64,000 nt of DNA from Bacteroidales bacterium (GCA_016286055.1 JAEERW010000002.1:392458-456457), one strand, 5' to 3'; shown: positions 8,497 through 22,807, counted from the first letter of the stretch. Made by a program: numbers and translations. The notes: generated by a model from the sequence alone, not told the origin.

Positions 8497-10116
8497 CTAT
8501 GATTTAGCAGTTAAAACCATTGACAAAGAATATAGCGGTTTCAATCCTTCAACTCCGTTATTCTTCATCAAATTGCGGTATTTTTCGGTGGTTTCTTCAT
8601 GAAGTCCAACGAGTACGTTTTTGCATTTTCCGCTTTTTATAAGTATTTCGGCATCGTCCAAAGCCATTTGCAAAGAGCTTCTGCCATGGGTGTAGGTGAT
8701 GTTGTAGCCATGACATTTGAGGTATATAGCTATGTTGGAGCCGATTGTATTGTGAGTGCTTTGCATAAAGAGGGTCGGTTTTGGCTCGTCAATATTGTCT
8801 AAAATAGCCTCCGAATTATTCCAACAGCCCAAAGATGTGGCGGTGATAATGGCGTCGGGCACGGCAATATTGCTCTCCTTAAGCGCTCTTAGCGATGTTA
8901 GGAGCGAGCTTCTAAGGATTTTCCCCATGCGGCGGTATTCTGTTGGTTTGAGAAATTGTTTGATATCGTCTAACTCTTCTTCTGAGGTGATTTCAGATCT
9001 GGCAATAGTTTCAATTTCTATATTGTTGTTATACTTGATGATATCCGCTTTAGACGGATTAACCGATAAAACTAGTGAAGTGTCGTTGCCGCCAAAACCG
9101 AAAGAATTGTCCATAACGTTTATTAGCGATGGATTCTCTTGCATTTTTTTAATACATATCACAGCCTCGATGGCGCCAGCCGCACTTGTGGTATGCCCTG
9201 TAATAGATTTGGTGCTTTCAACAATGGGTAACTCTTCTCCAAAAACCCTTTTTAAGGCGGCGATTTCACTTTCATCGTTGTTGATAGTGCCCGTACCATG
9301 TGCGTTTACATATTTAATGTCGCGAGGTTCCAAACAGGCATTTTTAAGAGCTTGGGTCATAGCAAGATATGCTCCCTCACCGTTTGGCGATGTTGCTGTC
9401 TGGTGAAAAGCGTCACAGGCATTGCCGCCGCCACGATAGTAGCACAAAATTTTTGCTCCGCGTTTTTGTGCGTGCTCGGCAGTTTCCATCACCACAAAAG
9501 CTGCGCCTTCGCCGAGATTAAGTCCCGAACGGTTGGGGCTGAACGGTCGGCAAACATCTTTGTCTAAAATCATAAGAGAGGCAAATCCCGACAAATGGAA
9601 TCTAGTAAGAGCCTCCGTGCCACCAGCAAACACTATATCTGCCTTGCCCGTTGCCAACAACTCTGCGCCAAGAAGTATGGCGTTGGCTCCCGAAGAACAA
9701 GCCGTGGATATGGTTGTAGCCCTATCGAAGAAGCCAAAATACTGTTTGATAACATCTGTGCAACTTCCGCTATCGTGTTGTAACATTACGCTAGGATTGG
9801 TGTCTATAACATTCCAATATTGCTCGGTAAGATCCATACCACCAACGGTAGTGCCAGACACCAAAACGCATTTACCGAAAGCATCGGTGGATATTCCGGC
9901 GTTGGCAGCCGCCTCTCTAACAGCGTAAATGCCCAGCAAAGATGTTCGGCTTACCAATTGTGAGCAAGGGATATCAAGCATATCCTTCAGCTCTTTGTTG
10001 GAATAATCCACCTCCCCAACAGGATATGAAAACCCTGAGAAGCAAAGATGTTTGGCACTTCCGATTTGTTTAGCAGCAATAATGCCACAACCAGTTATAG
10101 CAATGTTTTTGCACAT
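8497..10116 (-). CDS. Beta-ketoacyl-ACP synthase with C-terminal chain-length-factor-like domain
   Basis: Residues 1-355 are a FabF-type ketosynthase with the complete active site: Cys140 in STACSSG, His273 in NAHGTGT and His308 in GHTTSAAG. Residues about 365-539 add a second domain resembling the small ketoacyl-synthase-like domain (Pfam Ketoacyl-synt_2 type) that occurs as a separate chain-length-factor-like protein in aryl-polyene clusters. It has no Cys-His-His set. The protein would therefore carry catalytic and length-controlling parts in one chain. It sits directly after the ACP pair in the operon (13 bp gap). Chain elongation with malonyl-ACP is the expected reaction; the length of the product is unknown. 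Confidence 0.82.
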   Translation of the reverse strand: MCKNIAITGCGIIAAKQIGSAKHLCFSGFSYPVGEVDYSNKELKDMLDIPCSQLVSRTSLLGIYAVREAAANAGISTDAFGKCVLVSGTTVGGMDLTEQYWNVIDTNPSVMLQHDSGSCTDVIKQYFGFFDRATTISTACSSGANAILLGAELLATGKADIVFAGGTEALTRFHLSGFASLMILDKDVCRPFSPNRSGLNLGEGAAFVVMETAEHAQKRGAKILCYYRGGGNACDAFHQTATSPNGEGAYLAMTQALKNACLEPRDIKYVNAHGTGTINNDESEIAALKRVFGEELPIVESTKSITGHTTSAAGAIEAVICIKKMQENPSLINVMDNSFGFGGNDTSLVLSVNPSKADIIKYNNNIEIETIARSEITSEEELDDIKQFLKPTEYRRMGKILRSSLLTSLRALKESNIAVPDAIITATSLGCWNNSEAILDNIDEPKPTLFMQSTHNTIGSNIAIYLKCHGYNITYTHGRSSLQMALDDAEILIKSGKCKNVLVGLHEETTEKYRNLMKNNGVEGLKPLYSLSMVLTAKS

Positions 10117-10129
10117 TGTTGATCAACAA

Positions 10130-10387
10130 CTATTTAGTACGGTTTTTTTCTATATAGTCAGCCATAGTGGCAATACTGCGGAAAATAGCCTTTCCTTGGG
10201 AGGCATCAGCGAGTTTTATTCCGTAGAATTTTTCCATCATCACAATAAGTTCAAGGGCATCAATAGAATCGAGACCTAAACCTTCGCCAAAAAGGGGAGC
10301 GTTGGTATCGATATCTTCTACGTGCAAATCCTCCAGATTGAGGGCCTCAATAATTCTGCTTTTTAATTCTGAAATCAGTGAATCCAT
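10130..10387 (-). CDS. Acyl carrier protein (second of the cluster)
   Basis: This 85-aa ACP has the phosphopantetheine site GLDSIDALELI (Ser41) and an acidic helix II, close to polyene-cluster ACPs. It lies 1 bp after the preceding ACP gene (10389-10634), making a tandem pair of clearly different sequences. One may carry the growing chain and the other a starter or extender, but sequence alone cannot assign this. Confidence 0.9.
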   Translation of the reverse strand: MDSLISELKSRIIEALNLEDLHVEDIDTNAPLFGEGLGLDSIDALELIVMMEKFYGIKLADASQGKAIFRSIATMADYIEKNRTK

Positions 10388-10388
10388 A

Positions 10389-10634
10389 TTAATTGTTTAT
10401 TTTTTTATCGATAAAAGTGCAAAAATCGTTTAAAGTAACTATGCCCGACATTTCTTCAGGTTTGATTTTAAAGCCGAATTGTTTGTCCACAATTACAACG
10501 ATATCAACAAAATCAAGGCTGTCGATACCCATATCGTCTTTCATTTTGGCGTCAAGAGAAATTTTTTCCTCGGCGATTTCAAGCTCTTCGATGAGAAATT
10601 TTTTAACTGTTTCTTCAATTTCTATTCGTGTCAT
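10389..10634 (-). CDS. Acyl carrier protein (first of the cluster)
   Basis: This 81-aa ACP has the attachment site MGIDSLDFVDIV (Ser39), the DSLD form closest to general fatty-acid/polyketide ACPs. It follows the methyltransferase gene by 8 bp and precedes the second ACP by 1 bp. The tight spacing shows co-transcription with the ketosynthase genes on either side. Confidence 0.9.
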   Translation of the reverse strand: MTRIEIEETVKKFLIEELEIAEEKISLDAKMKDDMGIDSLDFVDIVVIVDKQFGFKIKPEEMSGIVTLNDFCTFIDKKINN

Positions 10635-10642
10635 GTTTTATT

Positions 10643-11743
10643 TTATTTTAATTTACAAACCATAATTGAATGTCCCTGACCGAGATGGTCAAAGATTTCT
10701 TCTATTTCCAGCCCGGCTTTTTCAACACAGTCCGACATATCTGCTGTATTGTACATTTTGGAGTTGCCGTTGGCCATTGCAGAGAAATAGAGACTCGTCA
10801 TAGTTAGGCAGAGCGATGCTGGTTCAAACTTTTGTCGATCCCACAAAGTCTCCATAATATACACTCTGGTCTGGTTAGTCATAGCGTTTTTGGATTTTTT
10901 CAATATGTCAACAATCTGTTCCATAGAAAAACAATCCAAAAACTGGCTCATCCAAATAGCGTCTAATCCGCCTTCTCGCTTTGGAACTACTGCGTCTGAT
11001 TTTAGGATGTCGATACCGTAGCCATCGATTCTGTCGGCATTTTCTCTGTTACTCAGGTTGTTATTCAGCATCTCAATCTGCTGTGGCAAGTCTAAAACTG
11101 TAACTTTTACATCCTTATCGTAATCTACGCATTGCAAAGCCCACTTGCCAGTGTTGCCGCCTATATCATAAAGTGATTTAACGTTGTGCTTTTTGAAAAC
11201 AATTTCCAACGCCTCGGGGAATGAGGAGTCGCTATAAAAATGGTCGAAACCGAACCAACTTTTTTGAACATTTTTGGGCAGCTGAGAAAGTCCCTGATAT
11301 ATTGTAGGCCATGAGCCGAATGTTTTCAGGCCTTCGGGCTTGCCGCTAAGAAACGACTCTTCGAGGAAGAACCATCCCTGATAGTTGACATCGTGATTGA
11401 AGTCGATGTTTACCCTTGTAGCCTTGTCGTTGATAAGAAACCATCCAGTTTTGGATATGGTAAAGCGGTCGGTTTCGGGGTCAACGAGCACAGTGCCAAT
11501 GCACAACGAGGCTTCAAGCAAACATTTTACAGCGTAGTCGCTCAGGTGAGTTTCCTTACAGATTTCCTCTCTGGTGAGTCCGTTGGCAGAATCTCTAATC
11601 AAGTCGAGAATGCCGAATTTGAGCATAAGTCTCGAAGCCTGGAACACAGCCGGTCCCCAAGCAATAAACTCGGCAAGGCGTTGAGCGTCTCGAGCCGATA
11701 GTTGTTCTTCTGTATACTTTTTTAATGATGGTGCTAAATACAT
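10643..11743 (-). CDS. O-methyltransferase family 2 (COMT/CrtF-like)
   Basis: This 366-aa SAM-dependent methyltransferase has an N-terminal winged-helix dimerisation region (about 20-105) and a C-terminal Rossmann domain with motif I DIGGNTG (193-199), followed by an acidic ribose-binding residue in VLDLPQ. This is the architecture of hydroxyneurosporene, hydroxyindole and caffeate O-methyltransferases. In the context of ketosynthases and CrtI-like enzymes it probably methylates a hydroxyl group on the cluster product. The general-base His usual in this family is not obvious in the expected place, so C- or N-methylation cannot be excluded. Confidence 0.8.
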   Translation of the reverse strand: MYLAPSLKKYTEEQLSARDAQRLAEFIAWGPAVFQASRLMLKFGILDLIRDSANGLTREEICKETHLSDYAVKCLLEASLCIGTVLVDPETDRFTISKTGWFLINDKATRVNIDFNHDVNYQGWFFLEESFLSGKPEGLKTFGSWPTIYQGLSQLPKNVQKSWFGFDHFYSDSSFPEALEIVFKKHNVKSLYDIGGNTGKWALQCVDYDKDVKVTVLDLPQQIEMLNNNLSNRENADRIDGYGIDILKSDAVVPKREGGLDAIWMSQFLDCFSMEQIVDILKKSKNAMTNQTRVYIMETLWDRQKFEPASLCLTMTSLYFSAMANGNSKMYNTADMSDCVEKAGLEIEEIFDHLGQGHSIMVCKLK

Positions 11744-11745
11744 TT

Positions 11746-12969
11746 CTATATCTTTTTAAATACTAACGCAGAATTTGTTCCACCAAAGCCGAACGAATTA
11801 CTCAATACTGTATTGACTTCGGTATCCACTGTTTTTGTTGCCAAATTGAGTTTTTCTGAGTATTGGTCTGGATTGTCTAAATTGATATTGGGCGCAACAA
11901 AATTGTTTTGCATCATTATTATTGAATAAACAGCCTCGCTCACTCCCGCCATCCAACATTCGTGGCCTGTCATCGACTTGGTGGAGCTTACCAGTGTACG
12001 CTTATTATCAAAAAGTCTATCAATAGCCATAGCCTCATACATGTCGCCTTGCGGTGTAGATGTGGCATGTGCGTTTATATAGTCAATATCCTGAGATTTT
12101 AGTCCGGCGTCTTTCAATGCTCTTGACATAGCAACTGCACATCCTTCGTCGCTTGGCTTTGAAATATCTGCACCGTTGCCCGAAAATCCGTAGCCCACAA
12201 CCTCAGCCAGAATATTGGCTCCACGCTCAACGGCGTGATCGTAACTTTCCAGCACAACAGCCGCTGCGCCACCTGACGGGACAAGACCATCGCGGTCTTT
12301 GTCGAAAGGACGGCTGGCAGCTTGAGGATTGTCCATCCGTACCGAAAATGCGCCCAAAGCGTCGAATGAGGCCATAGAATAATAATTGGTTTCCTGCGCA
12401 CCGCCACAAAGAACGATATCCTGCAGACCCTGCTTAATCAACATATAACCCAAACCAATAGAATGGCTACCGCTGGCACATGCCGCACTTACGGTAAAGT
12501 TGACACCCCTAAGATGGAAAATGGTGCTGAGGTTCATTGTTACAGTTGAGTTCATCGACTGAAAAACCATCCCATAACCTAGCATAGCAGTGTCGTGCTC
12601 GGTTTCCATTGTCTTATAAGTGTCGATAACGGGTTTTGCAGATGAATCACTACCAAAAATACATCCGGTTTCGTTGTTTAAAAGGTAATCGTTGTCAAAT
12701 CCGGCTTGCTTAAATGCTTGACAAGCTGCCATATACGCATATTGGGTATGTTCTGGCATACCCACACGCGTATGGCGGCTTAACATATCTTTGGTGATTA
12801 CAGGAGTAGGAACAATTCCAGAAAGTCCTGATCGATATCCGTATTCTAGCCTTTCGGGGCAAAGGCCTACTCCTGATTTACCGTTATAGAGTGATTCTTT
12901 AACAGTCTGAATATCTGTTCCCAGACAAGACCAAATACCAGAGCCTGTTATAACAACACGGTTGGTCAT
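11746..12969 (-). CDS. Beta-ketoacyl-ACP synthase II-like (FabF/FabB family)
   Basis: This 407-aa ketosynthase has an intact catalytic triad: Cys164 in AACASGSHS, His301 in NAHATSTP and His336 in TGHECWMAG. The longest ORF starts at TTG 12993, inside the upstream gene. I chose the ATG at 12969, 1 bp after that gene's stop, where the conserved MTNRVVITGSG begins. It is distinct from the second ketosynthase in the operon (8497-10116), which carries an extra domain. The pair, with three ACPs, makes a dedicated type II elongation system. No ketoreductase or dehydratase is encoded here, so those steps must come from elsewhere. Confidence 0.88.
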   Translation of the reverse strand: MTNRVVITGSGIWSCLGTDIQTVKESLYNGKSGVGLCPERLEYGYRSGLSGIVPTPVITKDMLSRHTRVGMPEHTQYAYMAACQAFKQAGFDNDYLLNNETGCIFGSDSSAKPVIDTYKTMETEHDTAMLGYGMVFQSMNSTVTMNLSTIFHLRGVNFTVSAACASGSHSIGLGYMLIKQGLQDIVLCGGAQETNYYSMASFDALGAFSVRMDNPQAASRPFDKDRDGLVPSGGAAAVVLESYDHAVERGANILAEVVGYGFSGNGADISKPSDEGCAVAMSRALKDAGLKSQDIDYINAHATSTPQGDMYEAMAIDRLFDNKRTLVSSTKSMTGHECWMAGVSEAVYSIIMMQNNFVAPNINLDNPDQYSEKLNLATKTVDTEVNTVLSNSFGFGGTNSALVFKKI

Positions 12970-12970
12970 T

Positions 12971-14014
12971 TTACTTTTTCTTTTTAGGAACAATGATTTT
13001 GATTATCAAATCATCGTCATCAGCTTCAAACTCTACTACAAGTTCGGCGTTGGCGCTAACTGCCTGTTCGCTTTCGATGTTGATTGTGAGAGTTGCGCCA
13101 CGGAAATTTTCGAGTTCATCATTTCTGTAACTCTTGATTTTTATATCCTTACCTTTTGCTATGTCGTTGGCTGTTGCCACTTCTTCGTTGCCCTTATAAA
13201 CAACCACCTTGCTAAACATGTAAGGAGTAGAATTGTCAAAAATAATATTGTCTTCAATTTTAAATTTCTGGGGAATTGTATTGGTAAGGACAATAACATT
13301 GGGGTTGTTTGAAGATGAGGGGTTCGACTGTGTTGCAGAAGATTCCTGAACATCAGCCTTAACATCAGTTGCGTTGTATACTTTGGGTGCCACGGAGCCG
13401 CCTTTTGAAGCTCCCTTGTTTGCCAAATCTCTCATGGCTTTTGGGATTTCCAAGTATGCGAGACCCAATCGAGTTACTTCGCTATAGTTGGTAACACCCT
13501 TGGTTAAACCTTCGAACACACAGTCAGCCTGGTTGGTTTTAAGGTTAACTATTTCGATAGAACCGCGGAAAATTGCGCCGCCAGATTTAGCTCCTACACC
13601 AAGAGCTGCGGCTGCAGCATTGCCCATATCAAGGTTGTCGACATGTACAACAATTTTGAAATCGGCACTAGAATTGGCTTCCACTATCGACATACCGCCT
13701 ACTTTTTTTGCAAACAGCTTTTGAAAATTCTCTATAAAATAATTTTCAGCAGTCACATGGTCGTCGGGCCAGTCGTTTACAAAATCATCGCCTCGTCCTT
13801 TAAGATACTTTTCAAGGGGTTGTGTCTCTACAAAAATACCATCATCGCATTTGCCAACTTTGGTATTTGAATAGTCAAATTCAACTACAGCAGTAGATGG
13901 TTGTAACAAAATTTTGGAATCGCCAGCCGAAACATAAACATCGTTTTTTTGGGCGAAAGTTGACGGTGCAACAAAAACAACCGACAACATAAGCATCAAT
14001 AAATACCTTTTCAT
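12971..14014 (-). CDS. Exported protein of unknown function, first gene of the polyene-type operon
   Basis: I do not recognise this family. The protein (347 aa from the ATG at 14014) starts with a clear Sec signal peptide (MKRYLLMLML to STFAQ). The ORF can be extended upstream by 28 codons, but that extension lacks a signal and comes from the leader. The mature part has a region rich in Val/Asp with an Ala/Gly-rich stretch (AAAALGVGAKSGG), then a Ser/Asn-rich linker (about residues 245-265) and a predicted beta-rich C-terminal domain ending in KKKK. It is the first gene after the operon promoter and ends 1 bp before the ketosynthase start, so it may be an envelope partner of the pathway. Confidence 0.65.
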   Translation of the reverse strand: MKRYLLMLMLSVVFVAPSTFAQKNDVYVSAGDSKILLQPSTAVVEFDYSNTKVGKCDDGIFVETQPLEKYLKGRGDDFVNDWPDDHVTAENYFIENFQKLFAKKVGGMSIVEANSSADFKIVVHVDNLDMGNAAAAALGVGAKSGGAIFRGSIEIVNLKTNQADCVFEGLTKGVTNYSEVTRLGLAYLEIPKAMRDLANKGASKGGSVAPKVYNATDVKADVQESSATQSNPSSSNNPNVIVLTNTIPQKFKIEDNIIFDNSTPYMFSKVVVYKGNEEVATANDIAKGKDIKIKSYRNDELENFRGATLTINIESEQAVSANAELVVEFEADDDDLIIKIIVPKKKK

Positions 14015-14173
14015 ATTGTACAAAATTAAAAAAAGCCGGATACCGAACCAAACCCGGATACTTATTTTTTTAAGACGTGGTGGTATTACAGACCTCATAC
14101 ACTCCTAAGCAACTATGCAGAACTCCATAAACGCCTTGACATCAGACAACCTTAAAATAAATCTAATGCGTGA

Positions 14174-14205
14174 CAAAAATAGTGATTATTTTTTACTAAA
14201 ACAAA
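14174..14205 (-). promoter_or_regulatory. Promoter of the polyene-type biosynthetic operon
   Basis: On the minus strand TTTG (14202-14205) is followed after exactly 20 nt by TATTTTTG (14174-14181), a full match to the Bacteroidota -33/-7 consensus. The predicted transcript starts near 14168 and has a leader of about 150 nt before the ATG at 14014. The leader contains an 8-bp direct repeat (CCGGATAC on the plus strand at 14036-14043 and 14054-14061). No other convincing promoter was seen between here and position 146. Confidence 0.7.
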
Positions 14206-14239
14206 TTTAAAGTATTTTTCATTACAGGAATATAAAAAA

Positions 14240-14275
14240 CAAAAAAAAGCGCCATTCCAATATGGAATGGCGCTT
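14240..14275 (-). terminator. Rho-independent terminator of the rpl-rpo operon
   Basis: A perfect hairpin of 13 bp with a 3-nt loop (arms 14247-14259 and 14263-14275) is followed on the minus strand by a run of T residues. It lies 25 bp after the DUF3467 gene and separates the RNA polymerase operon from the biosynthetic operon downstream. Confidence 0.9.
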
Positions 14276-14299
14276 AATAATAATCTTTTGCGGAAAATG

Positions 14300-14614
14300 T
14301 TATGCTTGTGTGTTAGTTCCTCCAAAATTCATTGGAATTGTAGCTCCACCAGCACCGTCGAGGTTTTTAATCATACCGAACTGCTGTTCGTAGCGTACAA
14401 TATTGTCTTGCAATGCCACCAGCAAGCGTTTGGCGTGTTCGGGAGTCATAATGATACGGCTCTTTACCTGCGCCTTGGGCAATCCGGGGAGAACTCTTAT
14501 AAAGTCAAGTACAAATTCTGCACTCGAATGAGCTATTAGGGCAAGGTTTGAATATATGCCCTGAGCCACTTCGTCGTTGAGTTCGATATTGAGCTGACCT
14601 TTATTTTCTTCCAT
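14300..14614 (-). CDS. DUF3467 family protein
   Basis: This 104-aa protein of the DUF3467 family is typically found directly after rpoC in Bacteroidota. It has no signal peptide or membrane segment. The central part (IIMTPEHAKRLLVALQDNIVRYEQQFG) is the conserved core, and the C-terminus is Gly/Pro-rich. It starts 14 bp after the rpoC stop and ends just before a strong terminator, so it is the last gene of the super-operon. Co-transcription with rpoBC suggests a role linked to transcription or the ribosome, but the function is not established. Confidence 0.85.
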   Translation of the reverse strand: MEENKGQLNIELNDEVAQGIYSNLALIAHSSAEFVLDFIRVLPGLPKAQVKSRIIMTPEHAKRLLVALQDNIVRYEQQFGMIKNLDGAGGATIPMNFGGTNTQA

Positions 14615-14628
14615 TGTGTGTCAGAGTT

Positions 14629-18894
<4,266 letters not shown>

Positions 18895-18942
18895 TTTCGT
18901 TGCCTTTAAATATGTAGTTATACAAAACTTGTCTATTAATAA

Positions 18943-21900
18943 TTATGAGAGAGTTACGCTTAAACCGAGACCTCTAAGCTCGTGCAACAATACGTTGAAC
19001 GATTCAGGAATACCGGGAACAGGCATCGGGTCGCCTTTTACAATAGCCTCGTAAGCCTTAGCACGTCCTACAACGTCGTCGGACTTAACTGTAAGTATCT
19101 CTTGAAGTATGTTTGCTGCGCCGAATGCTTCGAGCGCCCAAACCTCCATCTCTCCAAAACGCTGACCACCGAACTGAGCTTTACCACCCAAAGGTTGCTG
19201 AGTAATAAGTGAGTAAGGACCGATAGAACGAGCGTGCATTTTGTCGTCGACCATGTGTCCGAGTTTCAGCATGTAGATGACGCCCACGGTAGCCGGCTGG
19301 TCGAAACGTTCGCCTGTGCCGCCATCGTAAAGGTAAGATTTACCAAAGCGAGGCAAACCGTTCTTTTCCATAAGGTCGCCGATTTGTTCAACAGTAGCAC
19401 CGTCGAAAATCGGGGTTGCAAATGTTACGCCCATTGTTTTGCCTGCCCAGCCAAGAACAGTTTCGTAAATCTGTCCAAGGTTCATACGTGAAGGCACGCC
19501 CAACGGGTTAAGAACGATATCAACAGGAGTACCGTCGGCAAGGAAAGGCATATCCTCTGCGCGTACAATACGCGAAACGATACCCTTGTTACCGTGACGA
19601 CCTGCCATCTTGTCGCCTACACGGAGTTTACGTTTTTTAGCCACGTAAACCTTAGCAAGCTGGATAATTCCGATAGGCAATTCGTCGCCAATCATTACAT
19701 TATATTTTTGACGGCGGAATACGCTCTCGTTTTCTTTAAATTTAACTATATAGTTGTGCAAGAGGGCTTTGATAGTTTCGTTTTTCTTCTTATCGGTAGT
19801 CCACTTGTTGGGGTTGATTTCCAAATAGTCGGGAACATCCTGAAGAACTTTCAACGAGAATTTAACGCCCTTAGCAATAACGTCTTTGTTGAAGTAATCT
19901 TTAACGCCTTGCGATGTTTTACCATTAACAAGGGTAAAGAGTTTGTCGATAAGACGGTCGCGGAGTTCGGCACAAATCTGCTCGTAATCCTTTTCAAGTT
20001 TTTGAATGATAGGTTTGTCGGCTGATTTAAGCTTACGGTCTTTCATTGAGCGAGAGAACAGACGCTTGTCGATAACCACACCTTTTACTGAAGGAGGAGT
20101 TTTCAAAGATGCGTCTTTAACGTCGCCGGCTTTTTCACCGAAGATTGCACGGAGAAGTTTCTCCTCGGGAGAGGGATCAGATTCGCCCTTAGGAGTAATC
20201 TTACCGATAAGGATGTCACCCTGACGAACCTCAGCACCAACACGGATAATACCGTTTTCGTCGAGGTTTTTGGTGGCGTCTTCACTTACGTTTGGAATAT
20301 CGGCTGTGAGTTCCTCCATACCGCGCTTGGTGTCGCGAACTTCAAGAAGGTACTCATCAATATGAATAGATGTGAACAAATCTTCACGAACAACGCGCTC
20401 TGAAATCACAATAGCGTCCTCGTAGTTGTAACCCTTCCAAGGCATGAAGGCAACCTTCATATTACGTCCAAGAGCAAGTTCGCCGCCCTTGGTAGCGTAA
20501 CCCTCGGTAAGTATCTGACCAGCTGTAACAACGTCGCCTTTGCGAACAATAGGACGGATGTTGATACACATGCTTTGGTTGGTCTTTTTAAACTTAGTGA
20601 GATGATATGTAGTGTTTTCGTCGTCGAAATCAACAAAACGCTCTTCTTCGGTCTGATTGTATTTGATAACGATTTTGTCGGCATCAACATACTGAACCAC
20701 ACCATCGCGCTCGGCGATAACCTGAGTGCGTGAGTCTTTTGCCACGCGAGCCTCGATACCAGTACCAACGATAGGAGCCTCAGGTTCGATAATCGGAACT
20801 GCCTGACGCATCATGTTAGAACCCATCAACGCACGGTTGGCGTCGTCGTGCTCCAAGAACGGGATGAGCGATGCAGCAATAGACGAAATCTGGTTAGGAG
20901 CCACATCAATAAGTTCAACCTCCTCAGGCGAAATAACCGGGAAGTCGGCATTTTGACGAGCCTTAACACGTTTTTCGATAATTCTGCCGTTTTCGTCCAT
21001 TTGAGCCGAAGCCTGAGCCACGAGTTTGTTGTCCTCGTCCTCAGCGGTCATATATTGCATACCCTCTTCCGAGAAATCTACCACACCGTCGGTAACCTTG
21101 CGGTAAGGAGTTTCGATAAAGCCTAAGTCGTCAACCTTTGCAAAAACGCAGAGCGACGAAATAAGACCGATGTTAGGACCTTCAGGAGTCTCAATCGGGC
21201 AGAGACGACCATAGTGGGTATAGTGTACGTCGCGCACCTCGAAACCTGCACGGTCGCGCGAAAGACCGCCGGGACCTAACGCAGACAGACGACGCTTGTG
21301 AGTGATTTCGGCAAGCGGGTTGGTCTGGTCCATAAACTGCGACAACTGGTTTGTTCCGAAGAACGAGTTGATAACCGATGAAAGAGTTTTAGAATTAATA
21401 AGGTCGATAGGAGTGAACACCTCATTGTCGCGGACATTCATACGCTCACGGATAGTGCGAGCCATACGGGCGAGACCTACACCAAACTGGTCGTAAAGTT
21501 GTTCGCCAACGGTACGTACACGACGGTTGGAAAGGTGGTCGATATCATCGACATCGGCTTTCGAGTTGATAAGCTCGATAAGATATTTTATGATTTCAAT
21601 AATGTCTTCTTTTGTGAGGACCTTGATGTTGGGGTCTATTTTGAGGTCGAGTTTCTTGTTGATACGGAAACGTCCCACATCACCGAGGTCGTAGCGACGG
21701 TCTGAGAAGAAAAGTTTGTCGATAACGTCGCGGGCGGTTGCATCGTCCGGCGGTTCGGCATTGCGAAGCTGACGATAGATATAGTTGACAGCCTCTTTCT
21801 CAGAGTCGCAGGGGTCTTTCTGTAACGTGTTGTAGATGATTGAGTAGTCGATGCGGTCAGCGACATCCTTGTGCAAAAGAATAGTCTGGATGCCCGAATC

Positions 21901-22752
21901 TACAATAGCGTCGATATGCTCGGCGGTAAGTTCCACCTCGCGGTCAACGATAACTGAGTTACGTTCGATTGAAACTACTTCTCCGGTGTCTTCGTCAACG
22001 AAATCCTCGGTCCAGGTGTTGAGCACCCTTGCGGCGAGTTTTCTTCCAACAACCTTTTTAAGAGCAGCCTTAGAAACCTTGATTTCGTCGGCGAGGTCGA
22101 AAATTTGCAGGATGTCTTTATCGCGTTCAAAACCGATAGCACGGAGAAGGGTTGTTACAGGTAATTTCTTTTTACGGTCGATATAAGCGTACATCACATT
22201 GTTGATGTCGGTAGCGAACTCGATCCAAGAACCTTTGAAAGGAATAATACGTGCTGAATAAAGTTTGGTGCCGTTGGTGTGCATGCTCTGACCGAAGAAA
22301 ACTCCGGGAGAACGGTGCAACTGAGATACGACAACACGCTCGGCTCCATTGATAACGAAAGTGCCGCGCGGTGTCATATAAGGAACGGTACCCAGATAGA
22401 CATCTTGAATAACCGTGTCAAAATCCTCGTGCTCGGGGTCGGTGCAATAAAGTTTGAGTTTTGCTTTCAAGGGGACGCTGTAAGTCAAGCCCCTATCGAG
22501 ACACTCTTCTATGGTGTACCTTGAAGGATCAACATAATAGTCGATAAATTCGAGAACGAAATTATTGCGAGTATCAGTTATTGGAAAGTTTTCGTTAAAA
22601 ACCTTGAACAGACCTTCCTGTTTGCGTTTTTCGGGTGTGGTTTCTAACTGGAAGAAATCGTGGAACGATTTCAATTGGATTTCCAAAAAATCAGGATACT
22701 CTAACTGATTTTTAGTTGAAGCGAAACTAATTCGAGTGTTATTCAGAGCCAT
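18943..22752 (-). CDS. rpoB: DNA-directed RNA polymerase subunit beta
   Basis: This is the 1269-aa beta subunit of RNA polymerase. The rifampicin-binding region is intact ([31 protein letters not shown]), with the residues usual in rifampicin-sensitive enzymes at the Asp/His/Ser hot spots as far as can be judged by eye. The C-terminal clamp segment ([21 protein letters not shown]) is also present. The gene is separated from rplL by 115 bp that contain a terminator-like hairpin at 22808-22839. Confidence 0.99.
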   Translation of the reverse strand: MALNNTRISFASTKNQLEYPDFLEIQLKSFHDFFQLETTPEKRKQEGLFKVFNENFPITDTRNNFVLEFIDYYVDPSRYTIEECLDRGLTYSVPLKAKLKLYCTDPEHEDFDTVIQDVYLGTVPYMTPRGTFVINGAERVVVSQLHRSPGVFFGQSMHTNGTKLYSARIIPFKGSWIEFATDINNVMYAYIDRKKKLPVTTLLRAIGFERDKDILQIFDLADEIKVSKAALKKVVGRKLAARVLNTWTEDFVDEDTGEVVSIERNSVIVDREVELTAEHIDAIVDSGIQTILLHKDVADRIDYSIIYNTLQKDPCDSEKEAVNYIYRQLRNAEPPDDATARDVIDKLFFSDRRYDLGDVGRFRINKKLDLKIDPNIKVLTKEDIIEIIKYLIELINSKADVDDIDHLSNRRVRTVGEQLYDQFGVGLARMARTIRERMNVRDNEVFTPIDLINSKTLSSVINSFFGTNQLSQFMDQTNPLAEITHKRRLSALGPGGLSRDRAGFEVRDVHYTHYGRLCPIETPEGPNIGLISSLCVFAKVDDLGFIETPYRKVTDGVVDFSEEGMQYMTAEDEDNKLVAQASAQMDENGRIIEKRVKARQNADFPVISPEEVELIDVAPNQISSIAASLIPFLEHDDANRALMGSNMMRQAVPIIEPEAPIVGTGIEARVAKDSRTQVIAERDGVVQYVDADKIVIKYNQTEEERFVDFDDENTTYHLTKFKKTNQSMCINIRPIVRKGDVVTAGQILTEGYATKGGELALGRNMKVAFMPWKGYNYEDAIVISERVVREDLFTSIHIDEYLLEVRDTKRGMEELTADIPNVSEDATKNLDENGIIRVGAEVRQGDILIGKITPKGESDPSPEEKLLRAIFGEKAGDVKDASLKTPPSVKGVVIDKRLFSRSMKDRKLKSADKPIIQKLEKDYEQICAELRDRLIDKLFTLVNGKTSQGVKDYFNKDVIAKGVKFSLKVLQDVPDYLEINPNKWTTDKKKNETIKALLHNYIVKFKENESVFRRQKYNVMIGDELPIGIIQLAKVYVAKKRKLRVGDKMAGRHGNKGIVSRIVRAEDMPFLADGTPVDIVLNPLGVPSRMNLGQIYETVLGWAGKTMGVTFATPIFDGATVEQIGDLMEKNGLPRFGKSYLYDGGTGERFDQPATVGVIYMLKLGHMVDDKMHARSIGPYSLITQQPLGGKAQFGGQRFGEMEVWALEAFGAANILQEILTVKSDDVVGRAKAYEAIVKGDPMPVPGIPESFNVLLHELRGLGLSVTLS

Positions 22753-22807
22753 CTGATGGTAAAAAAAATTAATAATAAATTATCGAACTGAGAAAAAATG
22801 ACAAAAA

